From Pseudomonas sp. (GTDB taxonomy: Bacteria; Pseudomonadota; Gammaproteobacteria; Pseudomonadales; Pseudomonadaceae): a stretch of DNA of 6,270 nucleotides. The stretch is from positions 1 through 6,270 of the forward strand of contig JARDZH010000137.1 of NCBI GenBank assembly GCA_029240955.1. The letters are read 5' to 3'. The first letter of the stretch is position 1; each line of letters opens with the position of its first letter. A program made the translations under genes and the position numbers. Below are positions 1-5,522 of the stretch, piece by piece. Below the pieces are notes generated by a model, which saw only the letters and a list, made by a program, of their open reading frames with translations, had not been told where the DNA came from and did no database searches.

Positions 1-648
1 ACTCGCGCCGCAAATGGAGCTGGCTTGCAGGACCATGGGGTCGATGGCCTGCATCGTCGCCTGCAAGGGCAGCACAATGAACGGGATCATGATGTAGGTC
101 ATGCCAATCACCACGCCGGTCAGGTTGTGCACCATCTCCAGCGGCTGATCGATGATGCCCATCGCCATCAGGGCTTTATTGACCACCCCGGAAGCCTGCA
201 GCAGCACCAGCCAGGAATAGGTCCGTGCCAGCAGACTGGTCCACATCGACAACAGCACGATATTCAGCACCCAGCGGCCCCAGCCTCGCGGCACCAGCGT
301 GATTGCCCACGCCAGCGGAAAGCCCAGCAACAAACTGAACAGCGTGACCAGTCCTGCCACCGAGAAGGTGTTGAACAGCACGCGCGCGTAGGCCGAGTTG
401 GCGAACAACTGTTCGTAGTTGCCAAAACCCGGTGTGGGTTCCAGCACGCCTCTGAGCAACAGCGCGATCAGCGGCGCGAAGAAGAACAGCCCCAGGAAGA
501 TCAAGGCAGGCAGCAGGTTGCGGCTGCCGCGCCAGCGGCGCGACCACGGCACGGGCGGTTGTACGTGTGTTGGCTGAGCAGGAAGGGAATCGGCAGCGCG
601 GTCAGCACTGCCGGCCAGGCCGGAGCGACGGGCAGAGGCAGCCGTCAT
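1..648 (-). CDS. ABC transporter permease, PotB-like, C-terminus beyond left edge
   Basis: This inner-membrane permease is of the spermidine/putrescine (PotB) type and would form the channel for the substrate captured by the binding protein encoded just upstream. The frame is open from the ATG at 648 to base 1, giving 216 codons without a stop. About 44 polar, Ala/Pro/Arg-rich residues precede the first membrane segment (about 45-68). Further hydrophobic segments lie near 92-118, 126-150 and 177-198. The order of segments and phrases such as LLGFPLAWAI, RTYSW and GMTYIMIPFIVLPL match PotB-family proteins. The fragment ends in QASSICGAS, the beginning of the EAA loop that contacts the ATPase. 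The start lies 2 nt after the binding-protein stop, so translation is probably coupled; the SD is weak (AAAG). The ATPase and second permease are expected to the left. Substrate specificity cannot be read from a permease. Confidence 0.93.
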   Translation of the reverse strand, partial: MTAASARRSGLAGSADRAADSLPAQPTHVQPPVPWSRRWRGSRNLLPALIFLGLFFFAPLIALLLRGVLEPTPGFGNYEQLFANSAYARVLFNTFSVAGLVTLFSLLLGFPLAWAITLVPRGWGRWVLNIVLLSMWTSLLARTYSWLVLLQASGVVNKALMAMGIIDQPLEMVHNLTGVVIGMTYIMIPFIVLPLQATMQAIDPMVLQASSICGAS

Positions 649-650
649 CT

Positions 651-1676
651 TTATTTGACTAGCCATTCGTTCCACCGTGTCGCGATAGCCGAACCGTTCT
701 TGGCCCAGTATGCGAAGTCGAGAGTGATCTGATCGTTGGCGTAAGCGGTCGGAAGGTTGGGCGCCAGGTCGGCATCCAGTTGCTGAACGCTGTCCAGATT
801 CACCGGCGCGTAGGCGGTCAGACCGGCAAAATCAGCCTGGCCTTTGGCACTGGACGCCTGGGCGATCAACTTCATGGCCGCGTCCTTGTTCTTGGCGCCT
901 TTGGGTACGACCAGAAAATCCGCCATGACCAGGTTCTGTTTCCAGCTCACGCCGACCGGCGCGCCGTCCTGCTGCAGCGCGTAGACCCGACCGTTCCAGA
1001 ACTGCCCCATGGACACTTCGCCGGAGGCCAGCAATTGCTGCGATTGCGCGCCGCCGCCCCACCAGACGATGTCTTTCTTGATGGTGTCGAGCTTTTTGAA
1101 CGCGCGGTCCAGATCCAGCGGATACAGCTTGTCGGTGGTCACGCCGTCGGCCAGCAGCGCCAGCTCCAGCACGCCGGGGCTCGGCCATTTGTAGAGCGCG
1201 CGTTTGCCGGGATAGGTCTTGGTGTCGAACAGCGATGACCAGTCTTGCGGCTTGCTCTTGCCGAGCTTGCCCTCGTTGTAGCCCAGCACGAACGAGAAGA
1301 AGAACGAGCCCACGCCGTGGTCCGAAACGAAACGCGGGTCGATGCGATCTTTCTTGATGACGTTGAAGTCCAGAGGTTCGAGCAAGCCTTCGCTGGCGGC
1401 TCTCAACGCGAAATCGGCTTCGACGTCGACGACGTCCCATTGCACGTTTCCGCTCTCGACCATGGCCTTGAGCTTGCCGTAGTCGGTCGGGCCATCCTGC
1501 ACGACCGCTGTTCCGGAAGATTTGGTGAAAGGCGCGGCCCAGGCCTGCTTCTGCGCATCCTGCGTCGAGCCTCCCCAACTGACGAAGTTGACACTGTCGG
1601 CGGCCGTAGCCGCGTGACAGGAGAGGGCCAGGACACCCGCCGTCAGAACCGCTGTTGCACGTTGAATCAACACCAT
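651..1676 (-). CDS. Periplasmic substrate-binding protein of a PotD-like ABC importer
   Basis: This is a periplasmic solute-binding protein of the spermidine/putrescine group (COG0687/SBP_bac_8), 341 aa, close to the usual length. An N-terminal Sec signal peptide (basic start, hydrophobic residues about 8-20) ends at an ATA-A site, with cleavage likely after residue 25. The mature protein begins with SVNFVSWGGSTQ, the first strand and ligand-site loop of the family. WDVVDVEADF (about 80-90) and the Trp-rich stretch IVWWGGGAQSQQLL with GQFWNGRVYAL (about 205-235) build the pocket between the lobes. I chose the ATG at 1676 because GAGG (1685-1688) sits 8 nt before it; a GTG two codons upstream is only 2 nt from that SD. 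It is the first gene of a transport unit with the permease 2 nt downstream. A matched GntR-like operator lies in its promoter. The ligand may be a polyamine or another amine or acid; this is not resolved. Confidence 0.93.
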   Translation of the reverse strand: MVLIQRATAVLTAGVLALSCHAATAADSVNFVSWGGSTQDAQKQAWAAPFTKSSGTAVVQDGPTDYGKLKAMVESGNVQWDVVDVEADFALRAASEGLLEPLDFNVIKKDRIDPRFVSDHGVGSFFFSFVLGYNEGKLGKSKPQDWSSLFDTKTYPGKRALYKWPSPGVLELALLADGVTTDKLYPLDLDRAFKKLDTIKKDIVWWGGGAQSQQLLASGEVSMGQFWNGRVYALQQDGAPVGVSWKQNLVMADFLVVPKGAKNKDAAMKLIAQASSAKGQADFAGLTAYAPVNLDSVQQLDADLAPNLPTAYANDQITLDFAYWAKNGSAIATRWNEWLVK

Positions 1677-1705
1677 TTTCACGCCCTCGTTTCTTGTGTT
1701 TTTGA

Positions 1706-1724
1706 GCGGGCATCAATTGCCCGC
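1706..1724. other. Perfect hairpin in the leader of the binding-protein gene
   Basis: GCGGGCA (1706-1712) and TGCCCGC (1718-1724) form a perfect 7-bp stem with a 5-nt loop. It lies about 30 nt upstream of the binding-protein ATG, inside its predicted 5' leader. No T-run follows on either strand (on the - strand it is followed by TCAAAAAC), so it does not look like an intrinsic terminator. It may stabilise the mRNA or affect access to the ribosome site. Confidence 0.5.
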
Positions 1725-1809
1725 CTTCGGGGAGCAATGGGTCTGAGGCTGGAAACCTCCGACCTGGAACAACGGGGCCAGTCCGCTTGTGTCGCGATAT
1801 CTCCACTCG

Positions 1810-1817
1810 GGAATACC
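1810..1817. promoter_or_regulatory. Possible secondary operator half, GGAATACC
   Basis: GGAATACC on the + strand is the exact reverse complement of GGTATTCC inside the main operator at 1854-1865. It is centred 46 bp closer to the binding-protein gene, in the predicted early leader. It lacks the outer T and A of the TGG...CCA palindrome, so it could be a weak second site for the same regulator or chance. Confidence 0.25.
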
Positions 1818-1848
1818 TGACCAAACAGTGTCCAACCTTCGGAATGTC

Positions 1849-1876
1849 ATATTATGGTATTCCAAACTTTCTGCAA
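1849..1876 (-). promoter_or_regulatory. Candidate sigma70 promoter of the transporter unit
   Basis: Read on the - strand, TTGCAG (1871-1876) and TAATAT (1849-1854) are separated by 16 bp. A CATAAT alternative -10 overlaps by four bases (1851-1856). The stretch is AT-rich against GC-rich surroundings. It would start transcription near 1842, giving a leader of about 165 nt before the ATG at 1676. The operator-like element at 1854-1865 fills the spacer and touches the -10, a typical position for repression. Confidence 0.5.
1854..1865. promoter_or_regulatory. Putative GntR operator upstream of the transporter genes
   Basis: ATGGTATTCCAA is a near-palindrome built on TGG...CCA. On the - strand it extends to TGGAATACCATAATATG, identical at 15 of 17 positions to the + strand sequence starting at 3113 in the ribBX/DUF1330 region. 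FCD-GntR regulators such as UxuR/ExuR and LldR commonly bind TGGT...ACCA palindromes, and one such regulator is encoded at 4076-4828. The similarity of the two sites is seen directly; the binding protein is inferred. Confidence 0.6.
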
Positions 1877-1969
1877 GAGGTTTGCGTGTTCTGCGGCCGG
1901 GTGGCCCTGCCTTATGTGCAGCCCTGAAACCTGGGTCAGCGAATCGCGCGACGGGCAGAACCGCTCGCC

Positions 1970-3079
1970 TCAACGGGTAAACGGAATGCTTTCAACGACT
2001 TCCAGATCGTAGCCGGTGAGCCCTGCGTATTTGAGTGGCGGGCCGAGGTGACGGATTTTTCCGACGCCGACGTCCTGGAGAATTTGCGCGCCGGTGCCGA
2101 CTTCCGAATAAATCCGCGACTGCGAACGGCTGTACTGCCGTGGCGGCTGGGTCAGTTGCGGAACGCGCTCCAGCAGTGCCTGCGACGATTCGTGATTGGC
2201 CAGCACGACCACCACGCCGCAGCCTTCAGCCGCGACCTTTTCCAGCGCCGCCCACAGCGTCCAGTTAGCGGGGCCGTTGTACTGAGCGCCGACCAGATCG
2301 CGCAGCGGATCGACGACGTGCACGCGCACCAGGGTCGGCACATCGCGGCGGATTTCGCCCATCACCATCGCCATGTGGACGCCGCCCTCGATGCGATCTT
2401 CATAGCTGATCAGGCGAAACGTTCCGTGCACCGTCGGCAGCTCCCGCTCGCCAATGCGCGCTACGGTGTGCTCGGTGCTCAGACGGTAGTGGATCAGGTC
2501 GGCGATGGTGCCGATCCGGATCCCGTGCTTTGCGGCGAACCGTTCCAGGTCAGGGCGGCGCGCCATGGTGCCGTCATCGTTCATCACCTCGACGATCACC
2601 GAGGCAGGAGAAAAGCCGGCGAGCCGCGCCAGGTCGCAGCCTGCTTCGGTATGTCCGGCGCGGGTCAGTACGCCCCCTTCGCGGGCGCGCAGGGGAAAGA
2701 TGTGCCCAGGTTGAACCAGATCCTCGGCAGTCGCATTGGCGGCGACCGCCGCTTCGACGGTGCGGGCGCGATCGGCCGCCGAGATCCCGGTGGTGACGCC
2801 GGTAGCGGCTTCGATGGACACCGTAAACGCCGTGGCGAAGACGCTGCCGTTGCTCGGCACCATTTGCTCCAGCCCCAGACGCTGGCAGTGCTCGTCGGTG
2901 AGCGTCAGGCAGATCAGGCCTCGGGCTTCACAGGCCATGAAACTGATCGCCTGCGCAGTGCAGCGCTCCGCTGCCAGCAACAGGTCGCCTTCGTTTTCTC
3001 GGTCCTCGTCGTCGACCAGCAAGATCATCTTGCCTTGGCGGTAGTCTTCGATGATGTCTTCGATGCGGTCGAACGGCAT
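1970..3079 (-). CDS. ribB: 3,4-dihydroxy-2-butanone 4-phosphate synthase, RibBX type (degenerate GCHII domain)
   Basis: This 369-aa cytosolic enzyme should convert ribulose 5-phosphate to 3,4-dihydroxy-2-butanone 4-phosphate plus formate, supplying the four-carbon unit of riboflavin. Residues 1 to about 200 are a complete DHBP synthase domain with DDEDRENEGD (23-32) and GHTEA (142-146), which hold the acidic and His metal and substrate ligands. Residues about 205-369 have the GTP cyclohydrolase II fold, but the zinc motif (three Cys in intact enzymes) reads RVHVVDPLRD then QYNGPANW with no Cys. The RQEGRGIGL-like catalytic segment is replaced by HESSQALLER. It therefore belongs to the hybrid RibBX class, which has only DHBP synthase activity. 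The ATG at 3079 has a weak SD, GGGA (3087-3090), 7 nt away. No FMN riboswitch fits in the 98-bp upstream gap; instead there is a palindromic operator. It is probably an accessory copy serving the neighbouring flavin-dependent pathway. Confidence 0.93.
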   Translation of the reverse strand: MPFDRIEDIIEDYRQGKMILLVDDEDRENEGDLLLAAERCTAQAISFMACEARGLICLTLTDEHCQRLGLEQMVPSNGSVFATAFTVSIEAATGVTTGISAADRARTVEAAVAANATAEDLVQPGHIFPLRAREGGVLTRAGHTEAGCDLARLAGFSPASVIVEVMNDDGTMARRPDLERFAAKHGIRIGTIADLIHYRLSTEHTVARIGERELPTVHGTFRLISYEDRIEGGVHMAMVMGEIRRDVPTLVRVHVVDPLRDLVGAQYNGPANWTLWAALEKVAAEGCGVVVVLANHESSQALLERVPQLTQPPRQYSRSQSRIYSEVGTGAQILQDVGVGKIRHLGPPLKYAGLTGYDLEVVESIPFTR

Positions 3080-3111
3080 GGTGCAATCCCGGGGGTTGTG
3101 AACTGTGAATC

Positions 3112-3123
3112 ATGGTATACCAT
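3112..3123. promoter_or_regulatory. Perfect palindromic operator between ribB and the DUF1330 gene
   Basis: ATGGTATACCAT is a perfect 12-bp palindrome. Beyond one mismatched pair, the next two pairs on each side also match. It sits in the 98-bp gap between divergent genes, 33 bp from the ribB start and 55 bp from the DUF1330 start, so one bound dimer could control both. On the + strand it runs into CATAAT (3121-3126), a good -10 candidate for the DUF1330 gene; I could not place a convincing -35 for either direction. The TGGTATACCA core matches the operator style of FCD-GntR proteins. Confidence 0.7.
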
Positions 3124-3177
3124 AATACGTAATTTCACGCCGTTCGACCTTCGATTCACCAACAAAAAGAGAAAGTT

Positions 3178-3471
3178 ATGAAAGCCTATTGGATTGCCCA
3201 CGTTGATGTGACCGACCCCGAGCAGTACACCGAATACACGAAACTCGGACCGGCCGCGTTCAAGCTCTATGGAGGAACCATTCTGGCGCGGGGAGGGCGC
3301 AGCGAGGCGATGGAGGGCAGAGACACGCCGCAGCGCACAGTGATCATCGAGTTCGCTTCGTACGATCAGGCGCTGGCGTGTTACCACTCGCCGGAGTATC
3401 AGCAGGCGATCAGCCACAGAAAAGGCGCGGCAGACGCCGAGATCGTCATTGTCGAAGGCGTGGCCGAATAA
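3178..3471 (+). CDS. DUF1330 family small protein
   Basis: This 97-aa protein matches the DUF1330 family (dimeric ferredoxin-like alpha/beta barrel) in length and pattern. It opens with KAYWIAHVDVTDPEQYTEY, continues with a Gly-rich strand turn GGTILARGG (about 32-40), and has VIIEFASYDQALACYHSPEYQ (about 55-75). It ends with a strand, AEIVIVEG. The biochemical role of the family is not firmly known. Its members often lie beside oxidoreductases and catabolic genes, and the fold is shared with small monooxygenases and isomerases. There is no signal peptide or membrane segment. The ATG at 3178 is preceded by AGAG (3168-3171) at 6 nt. It is the only + strand gene here, diverges from ribB across a shared palindromic operator, and converges on the Nudix gene. 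Coregulation suggests a role in the same pathway, but I would not assign a reaction. Confidence 0.9.
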   Translation: MKAYWIAHVDVTDPEQYTEYTKLGPAAFKLYGGTILARGGRSEAMEGRDTPQRTVIIEFASYDQALACYHSPEYQQAISHRKGAADAEIVIVEGVAE

Positions 3472-3487
3472 CGGCGTCGCTCGAATG

Positions 3488-3509
3488 CCGCCTGCAGGAG
3501 AGCAGGCGG
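3488..3509. terminator. Hairpin between convergent DUF1330 and Nudix genes
   Basis: CCGCCTGC (3488-3495) and GCAGGCGG (3502-3509) form a perfect 8-bp stem with a 6-nt loop. It fills the 39-bp gap between the DUF1330 stop (ends 3471) and the Nudix stop (begins 3511). The position suits a bidirectional terminator, but only a very short T-run follows on the + strand and none on the - strand, so it may be a 3'-end stabilising hairpin. Confidence 0.5.
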
Positions 3510-3510
3510 T

Positions 3511-4074
3511 TCAGCGGATGAAGTGCACCTTCCCGCTGTCGTCGTTGCCGACATAGATGCCGTAGATTCCGGCCTGTCGTTCAGCGATATAGCGTTCGAG
3601 AATCTGCCGGATGGCGGGGTAATAAATCTCGTCCCAGGGAATGTCTTCAGGCGCGAAGAACCGGCACGCCAGCGTCTCGGGACCGAATTGATCCGTGACC
3701 TCAAGGGCGATCGCGCGAAACACGATGTACACCTCGCTGATCTTCGGAACGCTGAAGATCGAGTAGGGCGATACGATCTCGGCCCGCACGCCGCTTTCTT
3801 CCCACACCTCGCGCAGGGCCGCCTGCTCGGTGGTCTCGCCGCTTTCCATGAACCCGGCGGGGAGCGTCCAGGTGCCGGGGCGCGGCGGAATCGCGCGCTG
3901 GCACAGCAGGTACTTGCCGTCCTGCTCGATGATGCAGCCGGCGATGACCTTGGGATTTACATAGTGAACGTAATGACAACTCGCGCACATCAGCCGCTGA
4001 TGAGTATCGCCAGACGGCACGCGCTGAACCAGATCAGAGCCACCACATTGCGGACAAAAGCGCGGAAGAGTCAT
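3511..4074 (-). CDS. Zinc-ribbon Nudix hydrolase, possible FAD pyrophosphohydrolase
   Basis: This 187-aa Nudix hydrolase would cleave a nucleoside diphosphate linked to another group, using Mg2+ or Mn2+. An N-terminal zinc ribbon has Cys7, Cys10, Cys30 and Cys33 (CPQC and CASC). A complete Nudix box follows: Gly74, Glu80, Arg88-Glu89, Glu92-Glu93, Gly95. All the catalytic acidic residues are present. The overall pattern (NPKVIAGCIIE, TWTLPAGFMESGE, ETLACRFFAPEDIPWDE) resembles, from memory, the group containing Arabidopsis NUDX23, an FAD pyrophosphohydrolase giving FMN and AMP. That activity would fit the flavin genes around it. Alternatives are ADP-ribose or NADH hydrolysis; the protein is shorter than NudC. 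The start follows the GntR stop after 1 nt, and the SD AGGA (4082-4085) lies 7 nt upstream inside the GntR coding end, so the two genes are translationally linked. Confidence 0.92.
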   Translation of the reverse strand: MTLPRFCPQCGGSDLVQRVPSGDTHQRLMCASCHYVHYVNPKVIAGCIIEQDGKYLLCQRAIPPRPGTWTLPAGFMESGETTEQAALREVWEESGVRAEIVSPYSIFSVPKISEVYIVFRAIALEVTDQFGPETLACRFFAPEDIPWDEIYYPAIRQILERYIAERQAGIYGIYVGNDDSGKVHFIR

Positions 4075-4075
4075 G

Positions 4076-4828
4076 TCAGCGTCCTATGCGCGGCTCCTTG
4101 AGGGCCACGGGTTCGACGATGTCGCGTACTTTGCCGGCATCGTCCTGTTTGGATTTGAGGTAATCCAGCGCCACTTTCGCGGCCTTGCGCACGTGATCGA
4201 CCGACGCCTGGTGAGCAGCCAACGGATCACCGCTCTTGATCGCGGCGACGATCTTTTCCATCTCCTGGTTACTGGCGCTGCGACGATTCTGCTGGGACAC
4301 GGAAGTGGCACGCAGGTAGCTGATGCGCGCCTGCAACTGACGCAGCTGGGTGGCCGCGATGTGGTTGCCGGAACCTTCGAGCAGCACGTCGTAGAAACCT
4401 TGCACGGAATCGAGCACCTGCTGCAGCTCGCCTTCTTCCAGGGCCTTGCGGTTTTCGTCGAGGGCTTTTTCAAGCGCCCGGATGTCCTTGGCCTTGGCGC
4501 GCAGGGTGAAGAGCTGAACGATCAGGCCTTCCAGCACGCAGCGCAGCTCGTAGATGTCGCAGGCGTCTTCAAGGGTAATGACCGCAACGCTCGGGCCTTT
4601 GGCGTCGGCAAATGCCACCAGACCTTCGGACTCCAGATGACGCAGCGCTTCGCGCACCGAAGTGCGGCTGACGCCGAGGCGTTCGCACAGATCGCGCTCG
4701 ACCAGACGGTCGCCCGGCATGAGCTGGAAATTCATGATGGCGCCCCGCAATTTATCCAGCACGATTTCGCGCAGGGTGATGGGATTGCGATTGACCTTGA
4801 AGCTGTCGTCGAGTGGCAGGCGTTTCAT
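4076..4828 (-). CDS. GntR-family transcriptional regulator, FCD (FadR-like) subfamily
   Basis: This is a DNA-binding regulator of 250 aa. Residues about 15-85 are the winged helix-turn-helix, with the signature LMPGDRLVERDLCERLGVSR followed by TSVREALRHLESEGLV. Residues about 88-225 are the all-helical FCD ligand domain. Two His that usually bind metal in FCD domains are replaced: the FH position is Phe145-Tyr146 and the EH position is Glu189-Met190. The last His (His212) is kept, so ligand sensing may be metal-independent. The ATG at 4828 is preferred because AAAGAGCGGA precedes it; an in-frame ATG at 4906 would add 26 residues of low-complexity sequence and has no SD. It is followed after 1 nt by the Nudix gene. 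The TGGTATACCA-type sites at 3112-3123 and 1854-1865 are its likely operators; I see no good copy before its own gene. The effector is probably the pathway substrate or an intermediate. Confidence 0.93.
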   Translation of the reverse strand: MKRLPLDDSFKVNRNPITLREIVLDKLRGAIMNFQLMPGDRLVERDLCERLGVSRTSVREALRHLESEGLVAFADAKGPSVAVITLEDACDIYELRCVLEGLIVQLFTLRAKAKDIRALEKALDENRKALEEGELQQVLDSVQGFYDVLLEGSGNHIAATQLRQLQARISYLRATSVSQQNRRSASNQEMEKIVAAIKSGDPLAAHQASVDHVRKAAKVALDYLKSKQDDAGKVRDIVEPVALKEPRIGR

Positions 4829-4975
4829 GGAGTCCGCTCTTTGCATGGCTGTGCAGACAATGCCGGCGCTCGATTCAGCTGGCGGCAGTGTGTCGTGAAC
4901 AGTCATAGGGTTGGCTGGCGGCCGTGTCAGGCCGAAATTGTGCCGGAGTTTATCATGTCGTCTGTCCGCGACCAG

Positions 4976-5001
4976 CCGGCGCGAAAAACAGCTCGCGCCG
5001 G
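4976..5001. terminator. Strong hairpin downstream of the flavin reductase gene
   Basis: CCGGCGCGA (4976-4984) and TCGCGCCGG (4993-5001) form a perfect 9-bp GC-rich stem with an 8-nt loop; with a one-base bulge the stem can extend by three pairs (CAG/CTG). It begins 21 bp past the flavin reductase stop on the - strand and likely ends the aldehyde dehydrogenase-reductase transcript. The T-run lies in the loop rather than after the stem, so it is not a textbook intrinsic terminator. The remaining gap up to the GntR start holds no further gene that I can support. Confidence 0.5.
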
Positions 5002-5022
5002 GCTGATCGAACCGTGCCCGGG

Positions 5023-5508
5023 TTACGCCAGGACCGGCAACGGCCCCAGTTTGCCCCGGTGGTAAACCATCGGCGTGACGGGGTCTGCGGGCAGGATCAG
5101 GTTGCGCACTGCACCGACGATGATCGCGTGGTCACCGCCATCGTATTCGCGCCACAGGTCACACTCGATAATCGCCGTGGCCTTGCTGAGCAGGGGATTG
5201 CCCAGCTCGCTGCGGGTCCACTCGATGCCCTTGGCCTTGTCCTTGCCCTTGCCGGCAAACGCGTAGGCCTCGGCCGTCTGGTCGGCAGACAACAGGTGAA
5301 TCGCGAACTGCTTGCTGTCGCGCAACACCGGATAGGTGTCCGACGCGTAGTTGGGGCAGAACAGCACCAGTGCCGGGTCGATGGACAGCGCCGTGAAGGC
5401 GCTGGCGGTAATGCCGACCAGCGCGCCCTCGGGATCCAGCGTCGTGACCACCGTGACGCCGGAGGGAAAGGACGCCATCACCTCTTTGTAGATTCCGGGT
5501 TCGATCAT
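5023..5508 (-). CDS. Flavin reductase (HpaC/RutF-like, Flavin_Reduct family)
   Basis: This 161-aa protein matches the small NAD(P)H:flavin oxidoreductases that give FMNH2 or FADH2 to a partner monooxygenase. It carries FPSGVTVVTT (14-23), GITASAFTALSIDP (32-45) that shapes the flavin site, a PVLRDSKQFAIHLLS segment (60-74), and GDHAIIVG (125-132), the conserved GDH motif. Length is typical for the single-domain family. The ATG at 5508 follows an excellent SD, GAGGAGG (5514-5520), 5 nt away; a longer open frame reaching 5574 overlaps the end of the aldehyde dehydrogenase gene and lacks that support. It lies 14 nt after the dehydrogenase, so the two are cotranscribed. No monooxygenase component is in the window, so one is expected nearby, probably to the right. 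Whether it uses NADH or NADPH, FMN or FAD, cannot be told from sequence alone. Confidence 0.93.
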   Translation of the reverse strand: MIEPGIYKEVMASFPSGVTVVTTLDPEGALVGITASAFTALSIDPALVLFCPNYASDTYPVLRDSKQFAIHLLSADQTAEAYAFAGKGKDKAKGIEWTRSELGNPLLSKATAIIECDLWREYDGGDHAIIVGAVRNLILPADPVTPMVYHRGKLGPLPVLA

Positions 5509-5513
5509 TTCAG

Positions 5514-5520
5514 CCTCCTC
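5514..5520 (-). promoter_or_regulatory. Ribosome binding site deciding the flavin reductase start
   Basis: GAGGAGG on the - strand is a near-ideal Shine-Dalgarno sequence, 5 nt before the ATG at 5508 and in the short gap after the aldehyde dehydrogenase stop. It settles the start at 5508 rather than the upstream in-frame ATG at 5574. Confidence 0.85.
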
Positions 5521-5522
5521 GA

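Noticed and set aside
1600..1676. Lipoprotein signal in the binding protein (LSC around Cys20)
   Set aside because: The residues before the Cys (Ala-Leu-Ser) do not make a proper lipobox, and a clear ATA-A signal peptidase I site follows.
1680..1682. GTG as the binding-protein start
   Set aside because: The GAGG ribosome site is only 2 nt from this GTG but 8 nt from the ATG at 1676, which also starts a normal signal peptide.
1706..1724. Intrinsic terminator for ribB transcription
   Set aside because: It lies beyond the transporter promoter and close to the next gene's start, and has no trailing T-run on either strand.
3080..3177. FMN riboswitch upstream of ribB
   Set aside because: The gap is only 98 bp, shared with a divergent gene, and shows none of the conserved RFN-element segments; an operator-like palindrome is there instead.
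2048..3181. Long open frame on the + strand opposite ribB
   Set aside because: It mirrors the GC-rich ribB gene, has no recognisable domain and lacks a ribosome site. The same applies to other long antisense frames at 25-732, 1245-1820, 3523-4101 and 4073-5065.
4829..4906. N-terminal extension of the GntR protein to the ATG at 4906
   Set aside because: There is no Shine-Dalgarno before 4906, and the extra 26 residues match no part of the family; the ATG at 4828 has AAAGAGCGGA ahead of it.
4919..4934. Inverted repeat CGGCC-GTGTCA-GGCCG upstream of gntR as an autoregulatory operator
   Set aside because: Only 5-bp arms, GC-rich like the background, and no resemblance to the shared TGGWATACCA element.
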